A DNA stretch of 64,000 nucleotides. Origin: Sipunculus nudus (taxonomy: Eukaryota > Annelida > Sipuncula > Golfingiida > Sipunculidae). The translations under genes and the position numbers were made by a program. Numbering within the stretch: position 1 is the first letter of the stretch; each line of letters opens with the position of its first letter. This document shows, piece by piece, positions 36,651-48,096 of the stretch. The stretch spans positions 37,882,714-37,946,713 of the forward strand of contig CM049320.1 of NCBI GenBank assembly GCA_026874595.1. The letters run 5' to 3'. A model generated the notes under the pieces. It was not told the DNA's origin, searched no databases, and worked only from the letters and a program-made list of their open reading frames with translations.

Positions 36651-36654
36651 TGGT

Positions 36655-36752
36655 TGGCGCCGACCATGAAAAGTCTCACCGAGATTCGAACTCACGATCT
36701 CTCGGCTTTGATCACTGTGAACTATTCCTAGACCACAGAAGCGGAAAACATC
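36655..36752 (-). mobile_element. tRNA-derived SINE, family 2, copy b
   Basis: In complement it reads CGCTTCTGTGGTCTAGGAAT (box A region), AAAGCCGAGAGATCGTGAG and a near-perfect box B GAGTTCGAATCTC at 36681-36693, then ATGGTCGGCGCCAACC. The head is tRNA-like throughout but the anticodon arm and acceptor stem do not close as a tRNA gene. Confidence 0.65.
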
Positions 36753-36759
36753 ATCATAA

Positions 36760-37220
36760 ACCTACCACTTATAAACATGTAAACACGGTCACGACTATGC
36801 GCTTTTAGTTATTATCTAACATTTTACAGAGCAAAAAAATACATCTAAAACCCGACAAATATTTGTGACCCAGAATAAAAAATAGCCGATGTCTGAGACA
36901 TTTTAGTTTGTAGACTAATTAGATTGAAGATGAGCGTCGCCGCACCTGGGCCACTATTTCAGTTTTATTTGCCCCTATATTCACACATCATATACTTTGG
37001 ACGACATTCCTTGTTTTATAATTTAATGTGACGTGTCGGGGTTTCATTTTCCATACGTTCGTGACTAAGCTAACAAACGACCTGATGATATCTACAATGT
37101 CACGTGATGTCTGCTCACTATTACATGTGTTTTATCTCCACTTTACCTTTGCCAAAATATGCATATTTGAATCAGTTAATTAATGTTTATTATTTTATAT
37201 GTGATATCTATTATATCTAT
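36760..37220. other. Intergenic, nothing recognised
   Basis: No gene supported. Confidence 0.35.
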
Positions 37221-37222
37221 TT

Positions 37223-37225
<3 letters not shown>

Positions 37226-37276
<51 letters not shown>
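37226..37276. repeat. (TA)n microsatellite
   Basis: Pure TA tract of about 50 bases. Confidence 0.95.
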
Positions 37277-37278
<2 letters not shown>

Positions 37279-37407
37279 CCTGACGGTGGCACCACTGTAT
37301 CGTTGTCACGGAACTATTCCTTGCCCACACCATGGAAACGCCCGTTGTTTTGGTATTGAACTGCCGGGGAACTGCCTTAAATACCGGAGAAATTCAGCAT
37401 TATTTTT

Positions 37408-37755
37408 GTTTCATAATCGATCAGATTCGTTGTATTTTTGTGAAAGATACACGTTTATATAATGTATATTCATAATGAGATAGTACGGTACGCTTTATTC
37501 AGTGGTCGAACTTGCAGCGTCATCTGTCCGCTTCTGAATGAAACAAATGCAAAATAATTAACAAGTCTTATTCTAGTCCACAGTATTGTATGTGGAGTAA
37601 AATGGAATGGCTAGAGTTGTGATTGTTTCAGGAATGAAATATTTTTTTTAAATCCGAAATTATATCGATGATTGGTCGTTTTCTTTCATAATCGATCAGA
37701 TTCGTTGTATTTTTGCAAATGACACACATTTATATAATGTACATTCATAACCATT
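37408..37755. repeat. Local direct duplication of a ~73-base block
   Basis: TTTCATAATCGATCAGATTC followed by GTTGTATTTTTG and TATAATGTATATTCATAA at about 37409-37477 recurs at about 37684-37751 with few changes (spacing about 273 bases). Confidence 0.8.
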
Positions 37756-37759
37756 CCCT

Positions 37760-38680
37760 AGCCTCATTACGTAGTTGTCTGTGGTTAGTTTACTGAGATT
37801 GCGCTCCCATCCAGAGAGTGTAGAATCCATTCTATATCGTGGTTGTAACAGATGTTTAAAAAGATGCACCCTGAGTTTATCACATTACTCATATGTATAT
37901 ATATACACACAGAATATCCGTGCACGTCTACGTATACGCACAATACATACAAAATGCGTGTCAAACCTTGCATCATATACGCACACAAGCTGAGCAGGAC
38001 GATTTGCACATCATCCACACACTACAAATGCAGAGCTTTACGAAACACACACGCTACCTGCCTACATATTGACTACAAGAGCAACAGAGCGTTTAACATG
38101 GAAAGAAAGGGATAAACCGATCCAATATTTAAGACTTTGGCAACATGATAACATACCTTGTTCTAAGACTCCGACCACCCAACCGAGTTTGTCATTTGTT
38201 CTCTGTACCTTGAATTTAAAAATAATTATATCACCAAACAAGTAAACCTGCTTACATCATATGCAATGTCGAAAACCTTTCCGAATACATCAGTTGCGAA
38301 ATTGCACAGTGTATGCCAATATTTATGTGGATGTGGCTCTTGAACTGGTTCGTATTAAGCACTTGTAAACATGAGGCTTTCACTTTCAAACCAATTTTTT
38401 TTCAACTTTGGGTAATTAAAATATATGCTCAAGACCTGTGCTTTGTACCTCCTGCATTAGATTCAAGCATTCTTTAGACACACATTCGTTGCCAGTGGGG
38501 CTGCTCTGCTGTTTGCATATCGAATTTTGATCTCAACAGCATAGGGCCTAATTATCTAATATAGCCAATATTTACGTTACTCTCTACAATATTAGGGTGT
38601 TTACGGCTTACAAATTTTCATGTGCGCTATATACTTAAGTAAAACTTCGAGACAACGGATAAATTGGGGGACCACCTGGA
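37760..38680. other. Intergenic, nothing recognised
   Basis: No gene supported. The overlapping ORFs at 37775-38115 on both strands have no coding character. Confidence 0.35.
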
Positions 38681-38689
38681 GGTCTGAAC

Positions 38690-38885
38690 AGTCGAGGGGC
38701 AAAACGCTTGGCTCTCTTCTCTGGCGACCAGGGTTCGATCCACGACGTGCATTTGAGAGTGGGTTTAGTGGCCCGTCCAAGGCAGGGTTGTTTTCTCCGG
38801 GTCCGTCCTCCGATTTCCTTCAGCTTAAGACACTACTGAACGCCATCTTCTGAGCCATGGAGATTGTCTAAGATTAGTTAATTTA
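38690..38885 (+). mobile_element. tRNA-derived SINE, family 1, copy d
   Basis: TTGGCTCTCTTCTCTGGCGA, then box B GGTTCGATCC at 38732-38741, GAGAGTGGGT, CCGTCCAAGG, TTTTCTCCGGGTCCGTCCTC, GAACGCCATCTTCTGAGCCA. The block order equals copy c at 25688-25848, with a tail AATTTAACTATTTGTACAAT as at 14230. Confidence 0.65.
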
Positions 38886-38889
38886 ACTA

Positions 38890-41170
38890 TTTGTACAATC
38901 CACGTACAAATAAATATAGTTAAACGATCCAGAACACGTCTTAATATAAGCAAAAATAAAAAAAAAACAACAGTGCATGATACAGAACACGAAGTCTTGT
39001 CCCATCGATGCCAAATGCTTTTCTTTCGCAGTTACACGGAAGTTTTATGTATGTGCCTCTGGTAAAATAATCTCTGTTCGAGTGCTGAAGTTATCACAGT
39101 AATACACGTATCTCTAAAAAGAACCGTGATTTTGACAAGGCTCACATGCGTGCATTTACGTGGTATAATTATCGTGGCAAAATATGTCTTGGCATTACGT
39201 CCAGTTGATTGCACACTCAAAATCACATGCTACTTTCAATGCTTGGCTTTCAGTCCAAACCCCACTTTGAGTGATGGCATAGCAATTTATTTCTGTTTCT
39301 TATTTACTACAACGAAATTTTATGTCGTTTTTCTAATCGTTATGTTTCGGTTATCAGTACCACAACACATGGACGACGCAATGACCTTAGTCTCAAGAAG
39401 AAATATCTCTGTTAATTCGTTGATGCTTGGGAAGCAGCATATCTAAAGTAATGTACCTGTTTCTTTGTCTGACAAAGGCTCCCAGGTGTCTGCTCTGCGA
39501 GTTTTGTGTAGTTTATCTGTCGTCTTTTGTCGTCGTTCTTCGTGGCATACACCGCTGACAAATTGGATGTTTTCAGTTACTTTCTGCTAAGCTGGCCAGC
39601 TATATGGATCAGGAAAAATGACCAGTTAAGCTCACCTGCCCGGGCAATGCAGGAAGCCAGTCTGCCATTTGCCAGTCTGCAAAGAAGTAATGAAATAATC
39701 ATATAAGAATCATGTGTTATCACTACATTTTCTTGTCTTGCACAAGTCAATGTCTCTTCTTGAAAGATTTTAGTAACCTCTGATACTACATAATGGGTAT
39801 CGTCTGTATTTGTCTTGATAGACCTGGCTTGTTAGAAACTTGGAAGGGACGAAATTAATAACTGCAACATTATACCCACATCAGAGGTCACGTGAGCCCC
39901 CTACATTGAGCCTATCCCCCGGCGCATAGGGGTTTATTTCTATATTATTATTTGGGTAAAATGATTTGTTAGTAGGACTATATAGCCTTCACCCCCCCCC
40001 CCCCCCCCACCCTCCCCCAGTGCAAATCCATCGATTATCATTTATTTCTTTCATGATGATGCGTGAATTTTCCCTTCTGATATATGAATGTCTGCCGAGA
40101 CGTCAGAGTATTAAAACTTGTCGTGTCTAAATTGCTCAGAGCATCTCGATAGGGAAACATATTTTCTTCATTTATGATAACGTCAGCGCTTATCAGAACG
40201 TCGTAAATTAATATTCCAAATCATTAATATTGAAATCATTAAAATCATTAACAGCACCGATCATGTGCGAAAAAGATAGTTATCATTCTACTGGTAAATC
40301 TCTCTGTATCTTTGTAGAATCAAGGACCGCACACAAAAAGTTTATCTATTGGATAAAACATTTTTCATTATAAAATCTAACAATATTTTACATCAGTGGT
40401 ATATTCGACAGCTTTCTCTGAGATCCAGAAAAATTAACAGTTAAAAACATTTCAGTGACAAACCAACATGTCATGGTTCAGATTCTGGCTAAGGTCACAA
40501 CATATTTTACTTAAATAGAGAAATCTAACTTTAAAAAATACATCAGCTTATAACGGTTAAGAAATGAGAAAATTTTATCCAGAGAATATCTTCGAGATGT
40601 CAGTTTCCATCCGAACCCAGTCGGGATGCAAGAGCGTTTCTGAAAAAAATAAAGCAGCCTCAGTCAATATTATGGAGTTTTAAAAGAAATCGATCAGCTG
40701 TTAACAAGCGTATGATCCATAAGAATCCAAAAATAGTGTAAACGACCAGTGAGGCTCTAGGGTTTCAATAACTGATCAAGTTTCAAAGGTCTTGTATATA
40801 TTAACGAGATTGCATGGGTATCTATGTAATATGATAAATTTATTCACGCATGGAAGAATAAGCCATACTTTCTGTAAACAACCTTTTACATGTATTGAAG
40901 ACTGTTGGATCCGTATACAGTTCGCCCATATGCCTGAAAGAATATATATAACGATATGTCGCTGGATTTAGATTACAGTCAAAATATAACACAATTATCT
41001 ATCATAGGTTTTATAATAAGTGACTTGATCATGTTTTTAGTGAGGTAAATTTCCCAATTATATTTAATGCTAACTGGACTACGTATATGTACATCTGCAG
41101 AATTCCATTCCGGTGTCGGACTACGTGACAGGACAGTATAACAAGCTTCCTTTATATCCTGGTGTCAACC
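38890..41170. other. Intergenic, nothing recognised
   Basis: No gene supported. Contains the poly-C run at 39992-40008. Confidence 0.35.
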
Positions 41171-41174
41171 GGGC

Positions 41175-41425
41175 CCTGGGACTAGTGCACCTGTGGGTCT
41201 TGGGTGCATAATCGCCCCCATTGCTGGGTTTTACCGCAGAGGAACCCCCAGAAGGCGCACTCGTTTGTGAGTGAAACACGGCCGTCAGCCACGGCCTTCC
41301 CATTAGCAGGGCGCTCACTCTGGGTGGGGGCCGACCGTGAAAAATCCACCGCCTCGGCTGAGCTTCTAATTTTGAGTCGTGGGCTCTACCCCTTGACCAC
41401 GGAAGCCGGGGTGACACAATCATTA
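41175..41425 (-). mobile_element. tRNA-derived SINE, family 2, copy c
   Basis: In complement it starts CGGCTTCCGTGGTCAAGGGG (box A like) and carries a decayed box B (AAAATTAGAAGCTC), CAGCCGAGGCGGTGGATTTT and CACGGTCGGC. The tail blocks GAGTGAAACACGGCCGT and GGCCTTCCCATTA match copy a. The two overlapping ~100-codon ORFs here come from this GC-rich SINE and are not genes. Confidence 0.55.
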
Positions 41426-41429
41426 AAAA

Positions 41430-41845
41430 CATCTAACATGTACCAAGGTTCCATTTTGCACAATCCTATTAACGTTATTCCTGACTCTTTAACTTCCAAT
41501 ACATTTAATTCCAAATAGCTAGTGCATTCAATCTGACTAAACCGATCAAGCTTCCTAAAGCACTAAAGGTTATATCCTAGGCCTTTTAGACAGGACATAT
41601 TGGTGAACCGACATAATAAAGAATGGAGCTGGTGTTTATTATATTTACGCAGTCCAGTCGTTCCCACAAGACCAGACAGTGCATGATATCGGAACCAGGG
41701 TGGGTATTGCCTGGAGACTATCTGACGCGAGTGTTTACTGAATCTAAATTAAAAGAGTATATAAGAGACACCGAGAACACATGAGGGCTCCTGTCTGTCT
41801 GTGCGTCTGTTTGCGGCATATGATCTTATTTGTTTTAAGTTTTTT
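41430..41845. other. Intergenic, nothing recognised
   Basis: No gene supported. Confidence 0.35.
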
Positions 41846-41847
41846 TG

Positions 41848-42240
41848 CCTCCGTCAGGAGGGCATGCGTTCATTCCCGTTCGCGCGTGTGTGTGTGTGTG
41901 TTTGTGTCTGTGTTTTTGTTCGCTTACGCGATCATGAATGTAATCTCATGAAATTTTCAGGGTATCTCGGAACTTAGCCAATGAAGAATCGATAGGATTT
42001 TAATGTAAGTCCGGCTCATGATCCGGATCCAGGTAGGACTTAAAGGAATATTCACAAATGTGCATTCACATATGCCCTATTGAACGTTGGAATATGGGCT
42101 GCATAGGTAAATGCTTACACTTGTTGGGGAATATATGCACCAATGAACCTTGGAACATTGGCCTATGAATGAATTAAAACACTGGTTTCGGAGTATCTCA
42201 CATTAAGGACTACCCACCTGGCGGAGGTCTGCTTACATGA
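41848..42240. mobile_element. Dispersed repeat with CCTCCG...CGGAGG inverted ends
   Basis: The left edge TTTGCCTCCGTCAGGAGGGC and the right edge CACCTGGCGGAGGTCTGC are imperfect inverted copies. The interior has a (GT)n tract (about 41885-41902), ATGAAATTTTCAGGGTATCT, and a CACATATGCCC...GGAATATGGGC...GAACCTTGGAACATTGGCC run. The pattern fits a common bivalve non-autonomous element. Named from memory, not verified. Confidence 0.5.
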
Positions 42241-42569
42241 TATTGCATATTTCTAGTTTCTAATTTTTGTAGCATGGAGTTTTGTTTGTTCCTTAAGACG
42301 ATACCAATCAGGGTCGGACACAACAGCTTAACAAAAGGATGGGGCTCAACGCCCTTACACAGGAATATGCTAATATATGCTGGAGTATATATAAAAAACC
42401 GCTCCAATACGCTTAATTCCCAACTGCTTTTCGTTAATTGATTGAATTTTGATTATAATAATTATTATTATGTATATTATTTTATTTCTCAGACTTTTGT
42501 AGGTTTAAAAAAGACATGGAATGGAGCCTCCTGCGCCCAACCCCCCTCCCCAACACACACACACACCTC

Positions 42570-42976
42570 CCCCGCTCCCTTCATCAGCCTCTGCTTATAC
42601 TTACACTGCGCAAAATCGGTCTCACAAAAGTTCGAGTCTGCTGATTAGGGTTTCTGTGTATAGAAATCCAAGCCCCATTATGTACCAGGGCTACTACATA
42701 CACCAGCGGCGTAGGTATTAATGTAGTGAAGAGGAAAATGCAGTATGTCCAAATATTATGTTTGATAAGAATTGTTTCAAGGCAGATTACATAAACATGG
42801 GTGTCTTTTTAGGATTTAGGGTATAAGTAATATTTTGTAAGCATGCGCATGTGATATCTAAACGGAAGGTGTTTCCTGGTACTGTAACAAAATTTGATTT
42901 TAAAGTTTGATAGTTGAGACAAGCAGTCCCGGCGATCAGCACTATTCCCATCTGGAAGGGATTCGTTTTGAGATCA
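42570..42976. repeat. Dispersed repeat, unnamed family, copy 2
   Basis: Second copy of the repeat at 18770-19135, in the same orientation. It retains CACTGCGCAAAATCGGTCTC, ACACCAGCGGCGTAGGTAT, GCATGCGCATGTGA, AAGGTGTTTCCTGG, TTTTAAAGTTTGA and TTCGTTTTGAG in order. It is slightly longer than copy 1 through small insertions. Confidence 0.65.
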
Positions 42977-43027
42977 TATATGAAATCAAATTTCAGTTGA
43001 GCAATAAATGAAAATACCAAAACCGTT

Positions 43028-43600
43028 TTTTAGCTCAGCTGACTGAAAGTCATCTGAGCTATAGCGGTCACCCTTTGTCTGTCGTCTGTCCGGTCGTCCG
43101 GCCGTCCGTAAACAGGGCACAAATCATAATCGCTGGACCTGGAATCTTCAAGCTTGACATACTGGGGGGTCCATAAAAAATCTCCTTGGAAACCTGAAAT
43201 TTGGGTCTCTGTTACCCATATTCTTTGAGCTATGGGGCTCCTAAGTACCCCTCCCCCCCCCCCCCCCCGAATAAATTTTGATCAAAAATTTGATACAAAA
43301 GCTCAAGTATCTGAAGAACTAATGCATTGATCACCATGATTTTTGGCATGGATATTGATCATTGACAACTGTTAACATGGCACAATTCCTAACTGCTGGA
43401 CCTGGAATTTTCTAAATTGACATCGAAGGAGGTTCATGAAAATATCTCTGCTACCCATATTCTCCGAGCTATGGGGCTCAGAAGTACCCCTCAGAATAAT
43501 TAAAAAATTGATGTTAATTATATTTCAAATACATCTTAAAACACACTCTTTGAATTTTCATGTTCAGCTCATAGTCATGGCCCATGGGCCACTTGTTTAT
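43028..43600. mobile_element. Complete copy of the 'AGCTCAGCTGA...GGGCCACTTGT' repeat
   Basis: Begins TTTTTTAGCTCAGCTGACTG and ends CATGGGCCACTTGTTTA. A direct sub-repeat is present: CTGCTGGACCTGGAATTTTC, TACCCATATTCTCCGAGCTA and GGGGCTC.AAGTACCCCTC occur at about 43397 and 43450, and also at about 43132 and 43208, with a ~255-base period. An ACCCCT-flanked C run occupies 43253-43269. I recall this as a very common oyster/bivalve dispersed repeat of non-autonomous type. It encodes nothing. Confidence 0.6.
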
Positions 43601-43609
43601 ATTATCATG

Positions 43610-44145
43610 TTTAAAAAGGAGCCTACAATAAAGTGGGGTAAACTTGCGGACTGTTTAAAGTTACACACTTTTCTTAGCAATATGATTATTAATGATATTG
43701 AAATATTACATGAAAATTAATGAAAACAATCAGAATATATTCCATCAGACAGATCATTGTAATGTAATATATTCGAAATGATACATACTTGATGATTTTA
43801 ATCATTGCTGATTGGGTGTCATATAAATTAGGACGTTTCACCTGGGGTGGAGCGTTAAATAAATTCGTATGATTAAAACGACCAAGATCATTAATGTACT
43901 AAACACATGCCTGGAAAGTATATTTTATGTGAAAGAAATTCTGTAAAAAACAAAATGGGCTTATTTGTCTGTTCATTATTAGGCACTGACCGTTTAAGCC
44001 GTGAACCTTGGAATACGTTCTTCAAGAAGACTGTCGTGAGCGGAAAGGTCCGGCTGTACAACTGTTGACCTTGTCCTTTTTTTTACTCAAATGGGGTCAG
44101 AATTACATCCAGTTCAAATCCAGGGGCATCAAAACAGGGAGGATG
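43610..44145. other. Intergenic, nothing recognised
   Basis: No gene supported. Confidence 0.35.
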
Positions 44146-44151
44146 GTCAAT

Positions 44152-44340
44152 CAGAAGCGGATTCAGGGGATGGGGGACCATTTTTCAGCTTACACAAACT
44201 TATTTTTTAGGGGATTCAGACCAATTTCTGCGGCCAGCACCTCCCTTTTTCGGGATCTTTGGACCTTTTTTTTAGGCTTTGTAATAAGTCATTCTGTGTT
44301 GCCCCCCCCCCCCCCTTCCTAAATCCTGGATCCGCCCCTG
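44152..44340. mobile_element. hAT-like MITE with CAGNNGCGGATYCAGG ends
   Basis: The left end CAGAAGCGGATTCAGGGGAT (44152) pairs with the right end, in complement CAGGGGCGGATCCAGGATTT (44340). TCAAT directly flanks both sides (44147-44151 and 44341-44345), a likely target duplication or part of one. The interior GGGGATTCAGACCAATTT is shared with the MITE at 18185-18297. Confidence 0.7.
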
Positions 44341-44349
44341 TCAATGCAA

Positions 44350-47260
44350 TCATGGCTTCTGATATTAAGAATCAAAGACTAATTCTATTTCTGAGATTAC
44401 AATGAAATATTTTATTTCTAAATCTTGATTAGAATAAATATATACTATGAAAATCATATTTTTTTTCAAACCTTAATTGGTATATTTTTTTTAAATGTGT
44501 CAAACAGACAATAAAAGGTGTTTATTATATCCCAACTGTGATTCTCCCACGCTTGTGTGTCATCCCTGACCATCAAAGATAAATTGTTGCCACTGCACTG
44601 TTCAAATCTCTGTAACCCTCATTAATTTAATTGAAGAGCCGTATACAGTATAATTTGACGGGACACTTTATGGCAGACCCTTCTCCTGCCTACGGTAAAG
44701 CCACTCACATAAATACGATTTCGTTTACAACCTTTCCTGTGAAGGTCTGACATTTCAAATTTTTTCTCCGATGGGCAAGGAGTTGTGCTTCAAAATACTG
44801 CCCACGTTCGGAGAGAAAAGTCTACCCTAATCTGCTACAATCATGCCTGATTGACGACGGTAACTCCAGGCAAAAAGGCAATTCATGTGTATTTTTCCTA
44901 ACCGTGCACCCGGAATAACGCCTTTTGGATATTTGGCAAAGCTTTGACATTTATAACATCCTCTAATAATGGCTCTAAGAATATTACTCCTAATTTGGCC
45001 ACTTTTACTTGTCCATAAAAGCTTGTCAAGAAAAACTAATATTGCATTGAGCATTACTTTTTTCTAACCCCACGTGACTTTTTTTATTTTTATGTTGATA
45101 TTTGTTTTTCGTTTTCCTCGGCACATTTTGTTGAAAGGGTGTCAATTTTACGTAAAGTTACATAGAAGTGAGCAAATGGACGGATCGGCGACATTAAAAA
45201 GTACTTAAAAGTCACAGCATAAGACCCACCGTCAATGTACAAAATTATTTCAGAAGCCTCGTTTCCGGTTAATAAGATCGCAAACTATTTAAGTTGTATG
45301 AGGTTCCTTTTCCTGCTGCAATGTAATATAATACTTTTTTCCTGCAAAGACCCTTTTGGTTTGGCATTTTCGGTAACAAAACAATAACACAGAAAAATCC
45401 TATATTTTCAGGGTTCCATGCATAACCTTCCATAAATATATCAAGCTGCAGTTACAGATTTGTCACGGAAGGCATGTTTCAGAATGAGTTCTTTCAAGCA
45501 TGGAGCCGGGCGCAGCCGCCATTTTTCGCCAAGGCCAGCTGAGTTAAGATTAAGCCGAGCCTGAGAAAAAATTTAATACAAAAAGAATAAATCTTTTACA
45601 ATTAAAAATGCCCGAAACAAATGTTCAGGTTTTGTTTTAGTTTTTTTTTTCCTTTGTTTCTTGTCGTTGAAAGGAAATAGTGTGATTGTTGAAGTATGAA
45701 AAAATTGGCTTTTGAAACCACTAGAATGAGCTATACTCGATATTATATCACGAACTAGTTAAATGTAATATGGTTGCAATATTTAATATTTTTTTAAGAT
45801 TAGAGGGATACTTTATTACACCATCAAATGAATACAGGCTTTCAGGTCAGTTTAAGGCCAGCCGACATTTTGCAAGCTAAAGTCAGCCGTCCAAGCCAGT
45901 GGCATTTTTGTGGCTAACTCGGCTCCGGGCTCTTTCCATGCATGTAATGACCATTAACAAGTTTTAGGTCGTGTTCCTATTAGTTCGGCACAGAAAATTT
46001 ATTAAGCAGTTTCTTTCATTTGACCGGGGGCAGATGATTTACATGAATTTAGGATTGTGAGCGAGAGAAGTGAAAAGATATTTCATATATGTAATTTGTC
46101 GTGTTATAATTTCATTTAGATGAACGGAAGGAATTTTAAATGGCTAGAGTATGAAACAGTATAAGATCGAGAAAGGACTGTACAGATTTTCTGTCTCGTA
46201 CCAAAGAAATGTATTGCTGTTGTTGTCAGCAAACCCTAATTCTTCTGAGGCATATCACGTGGCAGACGGACTTAAAGGACGAGGCAGCAAATAAAAAAGT
46301 CACTTGAAGTCTAGAAACTGCCAGGGTAAATTGCTTTTAGCCACGTGATCGTACTCGAATTTGTCTCCGGTGTGGCATGTTCTGGCGTATTATCTGCAGT
46401 GCGTGATATTTTATTGTCATTTGGACTGGTCCAGTCTGAGTGGTGTCCTTCCTACGGATGGTAAAGAGACGGCATGATTTGTTAGACAAAAGGTTCGCCG
46501 AATGTAAGCGACTCTCACACATCACGTATTTTTCTTCCATCGCAACAGGTCGGCGCCGTACAAATTTTATCAGACGCCGGTAGTGACATTCTAGAAACCC
46601 TCATTTACTATCTTTAAGACGGTGCAGTATTTTATCCAAAGACATTTGTTATCTTGTTTCTTCCGTTAAATCTATTAGAAAGTTGCCTAGAGGCGGAGCT
46701 CAGCTTCGCTGCGAGTTCTGTCGGTTACTAATGTGTTAGTATATCCACTTTGTTATCATATAAAGTTTACCAGTATATTGCTCAAGTTTTTTTTTCTTTT
46801 AAACTCATGGTATGCAAATTAGGTGACAGAGGTAGTTGTTAATTGCGTTAAATCAAACGCAACAATGAAGTATATGTATAAGGACACTTGTTTCATCATG
46901 GCTACAAAAGTATGGTTCCTGTAGTTCTACCAATGAACTTAAAATTTCTACTTGTTTTTGTGTCTTTTATATCGTTTGATGTTAGTTCTTTATTACGCAG
47001 GTATCCATTCATTCACTTTAATGACGTTATAAGGCATTTTCAGATAGGTGATTCGAGCAGATATATAACGATAACTTAAATAAAGACGTGGTATGCCCAT
47101 ATCTTGACCTTACCTTTTTTAATGAATGGGATTATCAAATGTGATAGATAAAAACCCAGTATTAACTCTTTTGTGTTTTCCCAGTCAGTAATTCAGACTT
47201 TTTATATCCTTATCGAAATGCTACATTTTTAAACAAAATTACAAGTTACAATGGTATAGT
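44350..47260. other. Intergenic, nothing recognised
   Basis: No gene supported. The minus-strand frame at 46337-46540 starts in a fair Kozak context but has no splice donor or family resemblance. Confidence 0.35.
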
Positions 47261-48096
47261 TTGATCCATAGTTCAGTTTCGTGTGTAAAAATATGGAAAA
47301 GTCCTGTTTAGCGTAATTTACATTTACAGGGTACTTAAAAAGTACAGCAGATACGCTTATCGGTATATCGATATATCGGCAGTGTGAGGTCGTACGATAC
47401 GATTACCGATGGCTCCGACGAAATACGGAGACTGAAATTTCGCGATATCTTCATTTTGACCGTTTCGCGATTGCACCAGAACCTAAATAAAATCTAAGTA
47501 CAACAGTGTTTGAGTTTATTATAAAATGAGGAAATTCCAACGACACTTCACTGTTAATGCTACAGTAATTATAATAATACCTGTGTCATAGTTGACATAT
47601 ATATCCCCAGGGATTACCGCATCTTTTACAGTATTTAATGTGTGCTTTTATTGGACGGTTCCGATAGGTTTGTTGATTAATGAACCATGTTTTCAGAGTT
47701 GTTATAACTAATCTGTTTATATGCAGATGCATCATTCCCTTTTGTTCATCTTATTTGATAGGGTTTTATTCCCGTGGGTTTAATATTCGCGATTATTTCC
47801 CATTCGCTAATATCGTCACGTGAAATTAAAACCCTCGCGATCAAAAAGGCAGCAACCAGGTATAGGTTTCATAGACTGGCTCCCAGACGAAATTGTTATA
47901 TAGTCCTTCTTAAGCTGTATTGCATGAATTCAATCGAATAAAGGCTTTAAGCAAAAAATATCAAACCATTCGTTTAGCTCCATATTCGTTCATCTAATCG
48001 GGATGTAAGCTGCACGCCGGCCACAGATGAAACGGCAAATTAAAACACCCCAAGTCCTAAACGTCCTTTATTATCACTCAAATGCCACAATTTTTT

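Noticed and set aside
36655-36752. Possible tRNA gene because of near-perfect A and B boxes
   Set aside because: Acceptor and anticodon stems do not pair as a tRNA, and related copies at 2779 and 41175 show it is a SINE head.
41121-41518. Two overlapping ~100-codon ORFs on opposite strands
   Set aside because: Both come from the GC-rich tRNA-derived SINE at 41175-41425; no start, splice or family support.
46337-46540. 67-codon minus-strand ORF in fair Kozak context as a gene
   Set aside because: No splice donor, no family resemblance, and basic/random composition.
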